Shown here piece after piece: positions 41,135 to 51,582 of a stretch of DNA of 64,000 nt; positions within the stretch are counted from its first letter, which is position 1; each line of letters opens with the position of its first letter. The stretch is from the NCBI GenBank assembly GCA_039566865.1, contig CM076949.1:10641501-10705500 (forward strand), given 5' to 3'. The notes under the pieces were generated by a model, which was not told the DNA's origin, made no database searches, and worked only from the letters and a program-made list of their open reading frames with translations. The DNA is from Aurelia coerulea. Its lineage: Eukaryota > Cnidaria > Scyphozoa > Semaeostomeae > Ulmaridae. The translations under genes and the position numbers were made by a program.

Positions 41135-42273
41135 AGCCTAAAAAATTTAACCATTAGGGATAACCCCGAATATCCCTGCTTCGTGCTTTACAATTCAGTT
41201 AAGACAATATGCGACACTCTGGCCCACACTGCTCGAAAATGAGACTTTTGCATATTTAACTATGCTCTGACACCAAAGCCGTTATGCACAAATATTTCGA
41301 GCTCTTCACGACGTGTTCCTTGGTAATGGTAATAGACTTTCGTTTTAACAATCCCAAGTGATTCAAGTAATATATATATAATGGAAAACAAAATAAATGC
41401 GAGTTAAAGTACAGAAAACAATCTCAGTGTCAGATAGCTGTTGCCAGTTGTTTAACAACAAACGTTCACACACAAGAAAACTCACACATGTCGGCACAAA
41501 ACACAAAAATCTTTGCTTTCAAAAGGGGATACGTAAAAAATATCAAAACTCCCTAAACTCCAGCTATTGTCTTAATAAACAATCTCGCAGACCCTCGTGG
41601 AATAGCGGTAGCCCCTCATAATTGCCAACATTACCCGGCTTGAGTATATATTTTAACGTAACGACGATAGAGACATACTGACATAAATGTTGGGTCTACA
41701 GCAGCAAAAATTTGTTTGTCTGAAATTCACCAACGTTGAAAGCAAATATATTCCAAAATCTGGTGATCCAATTTCCATAGTCTGGCAGAAAGTTACGGCG
41801 ACTTCAGGCACCGAGCTCTCCTCGCACAGACCATTGCCCGAACAAAAAGGTGACACCCACCCCACATGAAAACTATCATGAATGATCGGTTACTACCAGC
41901 TTGGACCTTCTTCTAAGGGGAAGGTCTCATGCTAAGCTTTTTTGTTTCGTGCTCGTGGGGTTTCAAGTAATTCTGGTGGTCTGTTTGGTTTTGGTCCGCT
42001 TTACTGGTTTTATTTAATTGATGAACTTAAAACACCTCTTCAAAGCAGTTCTTATAACAAATGTAAGACCATTATAAACAAAACAAGGCGACGCGAGGTG
42101 CTGTGCTGGTCTGTCGTTAGCAAAAAACTCCATCATGCCTTGATACCCACACCAGTAATAATCGATGCGCCTAGCATGTGGGTTATTTGACAGAGCAAGG
42201 ATATAGATAGGTTTGGCTAAAAAATGAAGAAAGGGAACGAGCTCACCGGGAGTCTTGCCTTGAGAGTTGACAG

Positions 42274-42622
42274 GAATCTCGTCGTTCGTTCGTTCCGCTG
42301 CTCTTGATCTTCAGAATGAGATCGGTTGAAATAATTTAGAGTATAGCTTGACAGCCCGACAGATAAGACGTGCCGGCAGAGACATCCAAATTAATCCTTG
42401 GGCGGTCCGATGAGTCGCCTAGTGATTAAGCATCCTGTTTTGTTGATATGATAATTCATCCTCATCCAAATTATTAGACAGATCTGGCATTTATACAAGT
42501 CAATGACACGGTTCCACGCCTCAGCCAAAACTCTGACCAAGGAACCAAGATCCAATCCATGGACAACCCAGCAAGCCTCCTGAGGTCGTATTAACCGGGC
42601 TTAAATTGCATTTAACCCCCAT
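42274..42622 (-). repeat. Terminal repeat A1 of the split-direct-repeat element
   Basis: 349 bp, matching 35905-36253 at a constant offset of 6369 bp with few differences. It forms one end of the insertion, bordered by Penelope sequence at 42623. Confidence 0.9.
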
Positions 42623-44410
42623 TGAAATGTTTCGGGGTTGTTTGAGTGCTAAAACGGGTTGTGTGTTTTTGAATTTTTCTTTTGTTGTTGAAGATAGATG
42701 ATTGAGCAACGAATGGATTGTTTTCATCATATGACTAAATTGAAGATTGGGATAATGTGTTGTTACCAATGTTAGTTTGCGTATATCACTTTGGTTGGGT
42801 GCAGGTCCTTGAAGCTTTGCTCTATGGAATGCTTGCTTGATAACGTTTTTTGGATAGTTACAATCTAGCAGCCATTTTTCAAGTTCATTTAAACGTACTT
42901 TAACTAAATCTGGATCGGACACAAATACGATTATTCTTTTCGCAAGGTTGAACGGGATTGTTTGCTTAATGTGAGAAGGGTGTGCACTGTGATAATCTAG
43001 GTATTTATGTGGGTTGGTTTCTTTGTAGTAGATATCTGTTGTAATGTATTGATTTTCGCGTAAAATTATTTTAATGTCAAGAAAATTAAGGGTTTCCGTC
43101 TTGTCATGTTGCGTTTTTCCTTTTTCATTGTAAATTGGATTGAAGTGTCCATTTCGTTTAAAGCACTTTGAAGTAACGATGGATCCACGTTCTTGGGCAA
43201 AGTGACAAAACTATCATCCATGTACCTAATGTAATTTTCTTTGATGTATTTGCAGGAATCATTGTCGAAATATTTACAGAGGATTTCAGGAAAAAGTTTA
43301 GTTTCTTCTAGAAAACCGATTGTTAAGCAAGCGTATGAAGGGGCAAACTTAGTTCCCACAGCTGTTCCTTTGGTTTGTCTATACAATTCGTTATCAAACA
43401 AAAAATTGTTATTTTCGAGAACGAAATTTGCCGATTCAACGATAAAGTCATTTGAAAAGCGAACTGGAATCAAGTCTCTTCTTTTTTCGACCCAATATTT
43501 AAGCGCCTCGATTCCAAGGCTGTGATGGATGCTTGTGTAAAGACTTGTGATGTCATACGAGTACAATGAAACCGGATTACTAAATTCATATGAAATCTAG
43601 CGGAGGAAGTCCCAGTCATCTTTGATGTAAGTGTTTAAATGCGTGACGATTGGTTTTATAAGAGTGTCAATGAATTCACTAAGTCTTTGGGTTGGTGAAA
43701 CAGGACCTGCTACTATTTGTCTTCCTTTTAAATCAGTGGGTGGAGACATTTCAACAAATTCTTGATTTGATTCGGAAATTTTGGCAATGATTTCTTTGCT
43801 TTTATGTATTTTAGGTAGCATGTAAAAGTTGCTTGTTTTCCACTCAAATTCTGTGATAAAATTTTGTTCTTTAACGGTTAGTGCATCTTTGTGACTATTT
43901 ACGAGCTCTTTTAGCTTTTTCATAACAGATTTGTCCTCGTTCATAGGGACTCTTTCGTAAGTTTCAGAGTGTAGGTGTCCTTCAAGGACTAACGAGTCGC
44001 GATAATAAGTTTTGTCCATTAACACAAAGTTTCCACTTTTGTCTGCTTGTTTGATGATTAAGTCGTTGTTTGATGTAAGTTCTCTTAGGGCAGTTCTTTC
44101 TTCTGGTGTTAAATTATCTTCTATGTGGATTCGGTGGGGCTGCAAAAGTTCGATAAGATTACAAATATTATTGATTTCTTGATTTTGAGTATAGATTTGT
44201 CTATTTGATTTGTTTCTATGAATTGAAATGTCTTCATTTTCTTTGTTGAAAAAAACGTCATGAATTTTGATCCTTCTTGTGAAATCCTTTAAATCAATTT
44301 GGACATTCTGTCTTGGTTGGGCTACAAGTGTAAATTTGGGTCCTCTTGTTAGTAGAGAGACGTGGCGTTGTGCCAACTTGAAGGATGAAAGGTTGATGAG
44401 CTTAGCGACA
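42623..44410 (-). pseudogene. Penelope-like reverse transcriptase, broken
   Basis: Minus-strand reading from about 44410: NLSSFKLAQRHVSLLTRGPK, PEERTALRELTSNNDLIIKQ, FYMLPKIHKSKEI, GRQIVAGPVSPTQRLSEFID, YSYDITSLYTSI, QTKGTAVGTKFAPSYACL, YIRYMDDSFVTLP (catalytic YMDD-type box), ETLNFLDIKI, and the hallmark SAHPSHIKQTIPFNLAKRI near 42960. These are the RT blocks of Penelope-like elements, which prime at nicked ends and relate to telomerase. There is a TAG at 43597-43599 and a frameshift near 43090. At 42623 the linker to the GIY-YIG domain is cut by the split-direct-repeat element. Confidence 0.92.
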
Positions 44411-45138
44411 TGAGCGGTGGTGGTTGTAGAAAGGGGCTGTGGAAGTTTTTTGAGATGACTGGACCTTGATGCTGTTGCTGCGATTGAGAGGGTTGAAACC
44501 TGGGTCTCGTTGAAAGAATTCTTGCCTCTTTCTTGTAACAGGGGTGTGGTTTGTAACTCTTTCTGACCGGGTAGAATGATTTTGGGTGGAATTTTGGAGT
44601 TGGGATGGTTTTTGTGGTTTGCCTAGTTTTTGGCTAGAATTCTCTTTCTGAAAGGTTGCTTTCTCTTCCATGATCTCTTTGTTCCATTTCTTGCAAACTT
44701 TTTCTTCGTCTTCTTTGGCATGTTTATGCCATTCGTCTTTAAGATCTTCAACCACAATGAGACTTTCCTCATTTGATTCGAAGAACTGGAAGATTTCTTC
44801 GTCTATTTTGATGATCTTATCCTTATTCTTCTCGCCTCGAATGTTCAAAACTTCTATTTCTGCCGATAATTTTTGCTCCGCCAATTTTTGGTAAATGGCA
44901 GCTTCTTCGTCAGAACCTTTAAAGGTATTATCACCTCTAAATTTTCTTGGCACGTATGGTATAGGCTCTGTTTCAGGCAGTCAGAGTAAAGTTTTGATAG
45001 TTCGTTGTCTCTTGTGAGTTTCCAGAAAACTTGATTGCGATATCTTAATTTATTGTTGAGTTTCTGCTTGTTCAGATCCTCGAATGGGCGTGCTTGATCC
45101 TTTGCTGCGGGCGAGTTCTGCTGAAATGCCCCAGGAGC
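44402..45138 (-). pseudogene. Penelope ORF1-like coiled-coil protein
   Basis: Two overlapping minus-strand frames make up one original: the first (from 45138) reads NNKLRYRNQVFWKLTRDNEL and LYSDCLKQ, the second (44953-44402) PRKFRGDNTFKGSDEEAAIY, a Lys/Glu-rich coiled coil (about 44600-44900) and a Ser/Gln/Asn-rich tail. A frameshift separates them near 44950. The plan matches the intact frame at 15598-16299. It lies just upstream of the RT, so it is probably the accessory ORF of the same element. Confidence 0.6.
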
Positions 45139-45591
45139 TGAGAGAGTCAAAGCTTCAAGAGCAAAGCTTCAAGGACCTGCACCCAACCAAAGTGAGTCAA
45201 AGCTTCCATAGAGCAAAGCTTCAAGGACCTGCACCCAACCAAAGTGATATACGCAAACTACCATTGGTAACAACACATTATCCCAATCTTCAATTTAGTC
45301 ATATGATGAAAACAATCCATTCGTTGCTCAATCATCTATCTTCAACAACAAAAGAAAAATTCAAAACACACAACCCGTCTTAGCACTCAAACAACCCCGA
45401 AACATTTCATCGTTGTTAACAAATGCTAAATTCTTGTCTTCGGCTAACACACCAACGACAACAGCAACAATATCCTCTAATGGTATCACTCTTTGCAATG
45501 ATAAGCGATGTAAACTTTGCAAATTGTATTTACAGCCCGTTGATTCGTTTTTAACAGCAAAAAAACGTTATTTGGAACATAAAATGCGATA

Positions 45592-45735
45592 CGAGGGGTG
45601 TATCACTCTTCCGAAATGGCGTACGAGATTTTTTTAAACAATAGGATTTTTAGGGATTTTTTGCGGATTTTTCTTGAAAACAAAGGGATTTTTGCCAAAA
45701 GTGTACGAGATTTTTACAGAGTGATACGCCCCTCG
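45592..45735. mobile_element. hAT-like MITE (144 bp)
   Basis: 17-bp inverted ends CGAGGGGTGTATCACTC and CGAGGGGCGTATCACTC (complement), flanked by a perfect 8-bp duplication ATGCGATA (45584-45591, 45736-45743). The uninterrupted sequence is present once at about 28255-28265 in the main Penelope copy. An 8-bp duplication fits hAT. Confidence 0.9.
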
Positions 45736-46134
45736 ATGCGATATATCGTGCAAGAGCAAAAACGTTGTTAACTTTTTATTATGCAATTTGTGTCATGAAA
45801 AAGTCAGTTATATTGGTCAAACGACAAACTTTCGCCTCCGCATGAACAACCACATTTCAGAGTCACGGTCTGGAGTCTCGTCGTGCATCTTTCCAAGACA
45901 TGTTTTTCAATGTGGAAATAAACATAATAACTTGAAAGAACCGTTTTTCAAAGTCTTTGCGTTCATGTCATTAAGTTCCTCGAAATTACTGACCACCTAT
46001 GAAGAAAAACTATTCAAAGCAGGACACGCAATCCTCAATTGACACATTAACTTAACACTATTCTCACTCGTCTGTTATTACGTAAACATATTAATCTCAG
46101 TATTATTATAAGAGTTTCAATTCAGTTTGTCAGT

Positions 46135-46175
46135 CACACTCTGATGATAGTAATGACTTGAAAGGCCTTAGTGTG
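46135..46175 (+). ncRNA. Hammerhead ribozyme motif, Penelope element 1, right end
   Basis: Same 41-nt motif as at 27825-27865, in opposite orientation: CACACT, CTGATGA, AGT-AATG-ACT, GAAA, GGCC, TT, AGTGTG. It is identical in both ends as far as I can read. Confidence 0.7.
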
Positions 46176-46242
46176 CTAAAAAACATCAAATTTTTGTCTA
46201 TTTCTCGCTCGTTCTTCATCCGCACTTATAGTATCCATTTTA

Positions 46243-47600
46243 TTGTTTCTTTATTGCCAATATATATAGTTACATATAGGTCAGAAAAGGCATTTCTTGA
46301 ATAGAAACATAGACCGGCGAACGGGGTGAGCCATAAAAGAGTTCCCACATTTGAAAATTCATAGCACCAAGAGTACTTGATGGATTGGAAAGGAACGAGT
46401 TTTACTTGATAGCGGAGAAATTGAAGTATTTTTGTAATTTTCTTTCGTTTTTACGAACACTGGAATTATAGGTAAATTCGACTTTACGAAATTTCTTTGT
46501 AGCGAAATGCCTGAAAAGGGGCCAGAAACACTTGATCAAATCATAAAGAAATTTCTCGCACAGAACGATAAACAAAATACAATCTTTGACAGGTGAGAGA
46601 TCTCATCTATTCTGCACATTTATTGCCATGTGATTGAAAAACCTCAATTTTTGTGTGAAATTCTATTCCTTATGACTCCTGAGAGAGGTCAGATGCCCTT
46701 GCGTATTGTTCCGTGCGAGGAGATTCCTTATGTTTCAGGCCCATTTTCACGCATTTTGGAACCAAATATAATTTTGTAAAGTCGAATCTATCTGTATTTT
46801 GAATGCTCATATGAACGTTAGAAATATCAATAAAATACCAATCTTCCTGCTCTAACAAGAATTTGAATAATTCTTATCTTGGTACTGTGAATTTTTTGAA
46901 TTCGGGAAATTTTCTCTAACCTCACACTGTTGTAGATTTCAATGGCTCAGTTGGCATAATTAACTGTTTATTACTTATTAGAAAACGTATGGAATTATCA
47001 GTCTCTCTGCATCGTTTTGATTTTTGATATGTTGTGACAAACTGAGAAATTATCAAGGGGCCCTGTTTGGTCACTGGCCCTGGTGTGGGGCCCAAATTTT
47101 AGACACATTTTGAAAAACTGAGTCATTTTTTATCGGCTCCTAGCTTTATGGGCTGCAGGCCCCAGATTTTGATTCCTTTGAGCCCGTCTCCTGGGCTCTG
47201 CTTGTGATGAGTTATCTATGGTGAAGAGCTCATTAATCTTGTGACATTTTTCTTCCTCATTTTTTATTTTCCGTTCTCTTTAAAGCCTCCTCTTTTCAGC
47301 ATAAGGCATCCTTGCAACAATAACGGTGAAAACCACAGATCTAAATCTGGTCATTCGAAGAATGCTTGTAATATTGCCGTAGCAGCAACCTCCTGCCTAA
47401 ATCAAAGGGAGTAAAGAGAGGCTTGTCCAATAATACTTGTACTAATACTTCCGTTTCCACAGTGAAAAGTACTAATGGACAAAAACAGCAAAAAACGACA
47501 AAGGGGCAATCTACTAGGGGGGCAAAACATTGTAAAATACTGTAACTGGGGGGCAAGCATGAGGACTGGGGGCTTCTCCCAGTTTGTTTGCTAAAAGAGG
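46243..47600. other. Spacer with one possible first exon
   Basis: Mostly featureless AT-rich sequence. A possible coding first exon at 46507-46592 is listed separately. No repeats recognised. Confidence 0.4.
46507..46592 (+). CDS. Possible first coding exon of an unknown host gene
   Basis: ATG at 46507 (context GCGAAATGC) opens 28 codons of plausible protein (ETLDQIIKKFLAQNDKQN) that end at a good donor GACAG|GTGAGA. No downstream exon could be matched because LINE fragments follow. It may be chance. Confidence 0.25.
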
Positions 47601-48190
47601 CCCCCTGACTAAATGTTCTGAAAATATTAAAATCATTGATTGTATTTGAGCGGAAAAAGATATTAGTACAAAGCTTCGTTTACTCCAATTTCAATTATTG
47701 TCCGTTGGTTTGGTATTTCTCTTCAATGAAATCGCTTCAGAACATTGAAAAGTTACAAAAGCGTGCACTAGAATTTCTTTACAATGATCATAAGAGCTCA
47801 GAGTATAGTGATTTACTCCAAAAGTCAGAAAGATTTACAATGCAAGTCTCGCGTCAAAGAACTCTTTGTATTGAAATTTACAAAACAGTGAATAATCTAA
47901 ATCCACCATTTATGAAAAATTTCTTCAAATTCAGATCTCCGTACTATTCTTCCAGAAATCCCTATGACTTAAAGCATATGAGACCAAATCAGGTAACATT
48001 TAGCTCAAATAGTCTAGAGTCCATTGGGTCTCAAACATGGAATGGCTTATCAATACCACACAAAAAATGAAATCCGCTGAAAACTCGTAAAACTTCAAAA
48101 TTTTGATAAAGCAACTGAATGGCCCAGAATTTAATTGTAATGCCTGTAGTAGTTTAATTTTATTCAGCTTTGTATATTTCTATTTCATTT
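47601..48190 (+). pseudogene. LINE family B C-terminal fragment
   Basis: Reads FERKKILVQSFVYSNFNYCP, QKRALEFLYND, LCIEIYKTVNNLNPPFMKNF, NPYDLKHMRPNQVTFSSNS and TWNGL, parallel to 61270-61700. After a stop at 48068-48070 the tail FNCNACSS continues in another frame (about 48127). 5'-truncated and dead. Confidence 0.85.
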
Positions 48191-48194
48191 CAGG

Positions 48195-48634
48195 GCAACT
48201 TCTTACTCTTGTCGAAAGTTTTCTTAAGGATCGAAAACAGCGAACTGTTCTGAACGGGCAGTGTTATAATTGGGGAGATGCTTTAGCAGGAGTGCCCCAG
48301 GGTTCGATCTTAGGACCATTATTTTTCCTTGTGTTTATAAACGATCTCACTGCTGACTTGAAATGTAGCGTGAAGCTTTTTGCCGATGACACGTCCTTAT
48401 TTGCGGTTGTCCGAGACCCTAATGCAGGTGCAAATGACATGAACCATGACTTGGAGTTAATATGCCAGTGGGCCCATGATTGGAGGATGTCATTCAATCC
48501 CGATCCACAAAAACAAGCTGTGGAATTACTTCTTTCAAAGAAAAGACATGAAATAGATCATCCTTTCTCAGATCATATCAAAGCTGCTATCTCTAAAACG
48601 AGAAAAGCTATTGGTTTGCTAAGGTATCTCTCAC
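48195..48634 (+). pseudogene. LINE family C RT fragment 1
   Basis: VESFLKDRKQRTVLNGQ, AGVPQGSILGPLFFLVFIND, VKLFADDTSLFAV (catalytic FADD box) and MSFNPDPQKQAVELLLSKKR. An internal deletion of about 40 codons follows, then IKAAISKTRKAIGLLRYLS. The frame continues by chance into the next LINE copy, giving a chimeric open frame 48103-48762 built from three fragments. Confidence 0.85.
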
Positions 48635-48636
48635 AT

Positions 48637-50058
48637 TTGATGGGGGATTCTAAATCCTGTATTGATTTGATTTTCACCGATCAGCCTAACCTTGTAATTA
48701 AGTCTGGCGTTCATCCTTCACTTCACGAACAATGTCATCACCAAATAGTTTATGGAAAATGATCTGTTTCAAACACAAAACTCCCTCCATATACACGCAG
48801 GATCTGGTATTACGACAAGGCAGACTTCGTTGCCAATATGAAGGGCATTGAAATATTCCGCTGGCACGAGCACCTTAACAATATGACATATCCTGATGAT
48901 CAGGTTAAATTTCTTAATGAAGTTCTGTTAAACATTTACTCTAATTTCATACCTAATAAAGTTAAAACGATTAGACCTCACCAAGCACCCTGGATAACAG
49001 ACAATGTTAAGAACATTCTGAGGAAAAAGGATCGTGCTTACAGAAATTTCGTGAAGAATGGCCAGCCATGTGATAAGTTAGAGGGAATACAAAAGATGAT
49101 ATCTGAAGGTACGAAACTGACTGAGGATGCCAAACGAAATTACTTCCTTAAGGCAGGAAACACTTTAGCTAACCCTGGGACTTCTAGAAAAAGATATTGG
49201 TCTTTAATTGACACGGTCCTATACAAGGCAAATATTCCAATTATACCACCCCTCTTAGAAAACGGGTTGTTTATAACGGATTTCACTAAAAAAGGCACAG
49301 TTAGTCAATGACTATTATTAAATCCTAATAAAGCACATGGTTGGGACGGAACATCTGTTAGAATGATAAAATTAAGTGATGCTGCATTAGTTTTTCCACT
49401 GAAAATAATATTCGAAAACTGCTTGAGGCGTGGCCAATTTCCCAAAATATGGAAATATGCAAATGTAGTGCCAGTTCATAAGAAAAATGTGAAAAATTTG
49501 AAGGGGAACTATCAACCAATTTCTCTCCTACCAATTTTTGGGAAAATACTTGAGAAACTTGTGTACGACTCTTTATATTCACATCTCGTTTCCTGCAAGT
49601 TGCCCAATCCAAATCAATCAGGTTTTCGTTCCAGTGACTCAACGGTTAATCAGTTAATTTCCATAACGCACACGATCTTTAAAGCCATTGACTGTGATCC
49701 TCCTCTGGATGTTCGTTCTGTTTATCTTGATATTTCTAAAGCATTTGACAGAGTATGGCATGACGGTTTGATTTATAAACTACAACGTTGTGGCGTCTCG
49801 GGAGAGCTTCTTTCGCTTATACAAAGTTTTCTTAAGGATCGAAAATAGCGAACAGTTCTTAATGGACAGAGTTCTGATTGGGGAGATATTTCAGCAGGAG
49901 TACCCCAGGGTTCTATTTTAGGACCCTTGTTTTTCCTTGTTTATATTAATGATCTTGCTGCTGACGTAAAGTGTAATGTTAAGCTTTTTGCTGATGATAC
50001 ATCATTGTTCAGCGTAGTAGAAAACTTAAACTCAGCCGCTAGTGATATGAACCATGAC
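48637..50058 (+). pseudogene. LINE family C endonuclease end and RT
   Basis: Endonuclease end, then linker (PHQAPWITDNVKNILRKKDR, TSRKRYWSLIDTVLYKANIP), then RT: NPNKAHGWDGTSVRMIKLSD, NYQPISLLPIFGKILEKLVY, NQSGFRSSDSTVNQLISITH, VYLDISKAFDRVWHDGL, AGVPQGSILGPLFFLVYIND and VKLFADDTSLFSV. Stops: TGA 48760-48762, TGA 49309-49311 and TAG 49846-49848. The conserved block order and FADD box are clear; the copy is dead. Confidence 0.88.
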
Positions 50059-50107
50059 CAAGGAGGATAAGCAGACCTTCCCACAATGCAACGCGCTTTG
50101 CTTCGCG

Positions 50108-50188
50108 ATGGAATCGGAGGACAGAAGCAATGGCGGCGAAGCCGAGGAAGCCATCGATACGTTTTGTACTCACAACACAGTAACGTAA
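50108..50188 (+). CDS. Short ORF near the left end of DNA element 2, possible captured exon
   Basis: ATG 50108 opens 26 codons (MESEDRSNGGEAEEAIDTFC and on) with GC-rich codons unlike the AT-rich surroundings. Donor-like ACA|GTAACG and AAC|GTAAAG lie at its end. An acceptor-like TGCTGTTTGCAG (50737-50748) is followed by exon-like frames to about 50957. It could be the 5' exon of a gene captured by the element. Function unknown. Confidence 0.25.
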   Translation: MESEDRSNGGEAEEAIDTFCTHNTVT

Positions 50189-51504
50189 AGGGGAACGAAT
50201 AGTTGTAAGTATTTTTAAGATTTAATCTTACATATGTATTGAGTAATTAATTTTGTTTTGTCTGCTATTATCGATGAATGCACTAAAATGCAACTTAATG
50301 GAGACGGGCCTAAATAATCCGTTTCTTGAAAATGGGTATAAGTTTTTGGCTCCGTTTGGCTTAACGAACGGGGACCTAAGGTTATCCTCTCGTTTTAAGT
50401 AAGATTAATACTCAATGATGCTACATTCTCTTAAGTCCCCTTAAGTCCCCACGATAAAGTATTTTTTTAGAACCTTGAAAATTGGCATTTTTGGTGGTTT
50501 TTTCGTGCCTGATTATACCCGTCGACAAACTTTAAGTATAATGCAGCACCACAATGCTGCTCGAAAAGCTATTTTATTGCAGGCCTCATGATATAAGATC
50601 TACTAACTTCTCAAACAGTTTTTCACAAATTTGTTATTAATTGTTATTATTAATTTTTGCTATTATTAATCTTATTAATTCAATAATACATAACACTAAA
50701 ATTCAAAACATAGATGATTGATAATGATACAAATAATGCTGTTTGCAGGAGGAGACTTATAATGCCAGTGCCAAATTTGCAGCAACTCCAAAAGATTCAG
50801 TGGAGAAAAAGAGGATGGAACAGATCATTGGTATACCACTTGCCTAACAGAAACAAGCGGTTATCTTGTTCCAGAAGATAACTATGAAGAACTTGTAAAT
50901 CATGATATTATGAACTGTAATCATGGATCAGTCGCAGTGCCAGGCAATTATATTTAGGGGGTAAAATTAACAAATCTTCAAGCAGGGATACCCAGGTGTA
51001 CCGGGACAATTTTTGCATTTGTCAAATATATATAGTAATTGCCAAATCTTTGGAAGTGGGAGCATTTCCCTCTCATACCTACCCTGGTCTGCCACTGACA
51101 ATTTTGGGGTATTTGGTACAATTGTTGTACAATATAAAGTGCAAACAATGAGGGTAAAATTACTTGGGTGCAACAATGGGTGTTTACTACTAAAAGTTTT
51201 CACTTTATATTTTACACCCATCTATTTTGAGCCATCAAAATTTCACTTGCTATCCTACTTTATTCACAATTAATATCAATTTGAAGCAAATATTGCAAAT
51301 TCCAGCAAAGCAAGAAATCTAAACCATGCCTACTGTGATGCATAACCCATTCATGATAAATGAAATTCACTCTGTCAGCTAATGCTGAATGATTCTATAT
51401 ATGTTACCATGGCTGATGAAGGCTCATGCTGAAACATGAGAAAATGGCTTTTTCTTGTTGTAGTACCAGAGATCTGAATGACCTATGATTTTCCAACATT
51501 TCAA

Positions 51505-51582
51505 TGCGCTTGAGTGGCGCAGTGGAATTGTTGGAGAGTCTTTTGACATGAAGACCTCGGGTTCGATCCCAGGCAGGGGCAC
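51505..51582 (+). ncRNA. tRNA-derived sequence (SINE head)
   Basis: A-box-like TGGCGCAGTGG (51515) and B-box GGTTCGATCCC (51560) at normal tRNA spacing; the T arm pairs, but the acceptor stem does not. Such a sequence with Pol III boxes and a poor cloverleaf is typical of a SINE head. No second copy is in the window. Confidence 0.55.

Larger units (their letters stand above)
36409..42273. other. Interior of the split-direct-repeat element: no gene found
   Basis: About 5.9 kb with only short frames and no RT, RNase H or recombinase motif on either strand. It holds a hAT-like MITE, two copies of a 254-bp MITE and a 106-bp palindrome, listed separately. Apart from these, 36409-38803, 38974-39429, 39684-40081, 40188-40880 and 41135-42273 show nothing I can support. 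Confidence 0.5.
35644..42622 (-). mobile_element. Split-direct-repeat element (Ngaro/PAT-like layout), 7 kb
   Basis: On the minus strand the order is A1 (42622-42274), internal (42273-36409), B1 (36408-36254), A2 (36253-35905), a 107-bp link, B2 (35797-35644). A1 and A2 are about 349 bp and near-identical; B1 and B2 about 155 bp. B1 joins A2 directly. This is the split direct repeat layout known only from tyrosine-recombinase retroelements (PAT, Ngaro). The insertion joins the Penelope sequence without target duplication: CATTTCA|element|TCGTTG, against the uninterrupted CATTTCATCGTTG at 45402-45414. The interior has no recognisable RT, RNase H or recombinase, so the copy is non-autonomous or decayed. 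Confidence 0.75.
27766..46242 (-). mobile_element. Penelope-like element 1 with inverted partial copy, split by three insertions
   Basis: The minus-strand element starts near 45138 and ends at 27766. A 5'-truncated copy in the opposite orientation (45139-46242) abuts its head, so both outer ends are the same 3' terminus with a hammerhead fold. Partial inverted or tandem copies at the head are typical of Penelope insertions. Inside are nested a Gypsy element (28405-35605), a split-direct-repeat element (35644-42622) and, in the inverted copy, a MITE (45592-45735). Without them the unit would be about 4 kb. Each insertion point is confirmed by the other arm, which still carries the uninterrupted sequence. 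Confidence 0.88.
45139..46242 (+). pseudogene. Inverted partial copy of Penelope element 1 (linker and GIY-YIG)
   Basis: Plus-strand copy of the end of the element: linker (KLQGPAPNQSDIRK, LNHLSSTTKEKF), the zinc-like LCNDKRCKLCKLYLQP (about 45490-45540), the GIY-YIG core MCHEKVSYIGQTTNFRLR (45788 on) and the C-terminus to 46042, then the 3' tail with a hammerhead. A duplicated block of about 38 bp (AGAGCAAAGCTTCAAGGACC, 45157 and 45207) marks its 5' start. A MITE interrupts it at 45592-45735. It carries the empty sites of the two large insertions in the main copy. Confidence 0.88.

Noticed and set aside
48103..48762. A 219-residue open frame that looks like one gene
   Set aside because: It is a chance fusion of three LINE pieces: the tail of family B, an RT piece of family C with an internal deletion, and the endonuclease end of the next family C copy.
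51512..51582. A functional tRNA
   Set aside because: The internal boxes are good but the acceptor arms do not pair, so it is better called a tRNA-derived SINE head.
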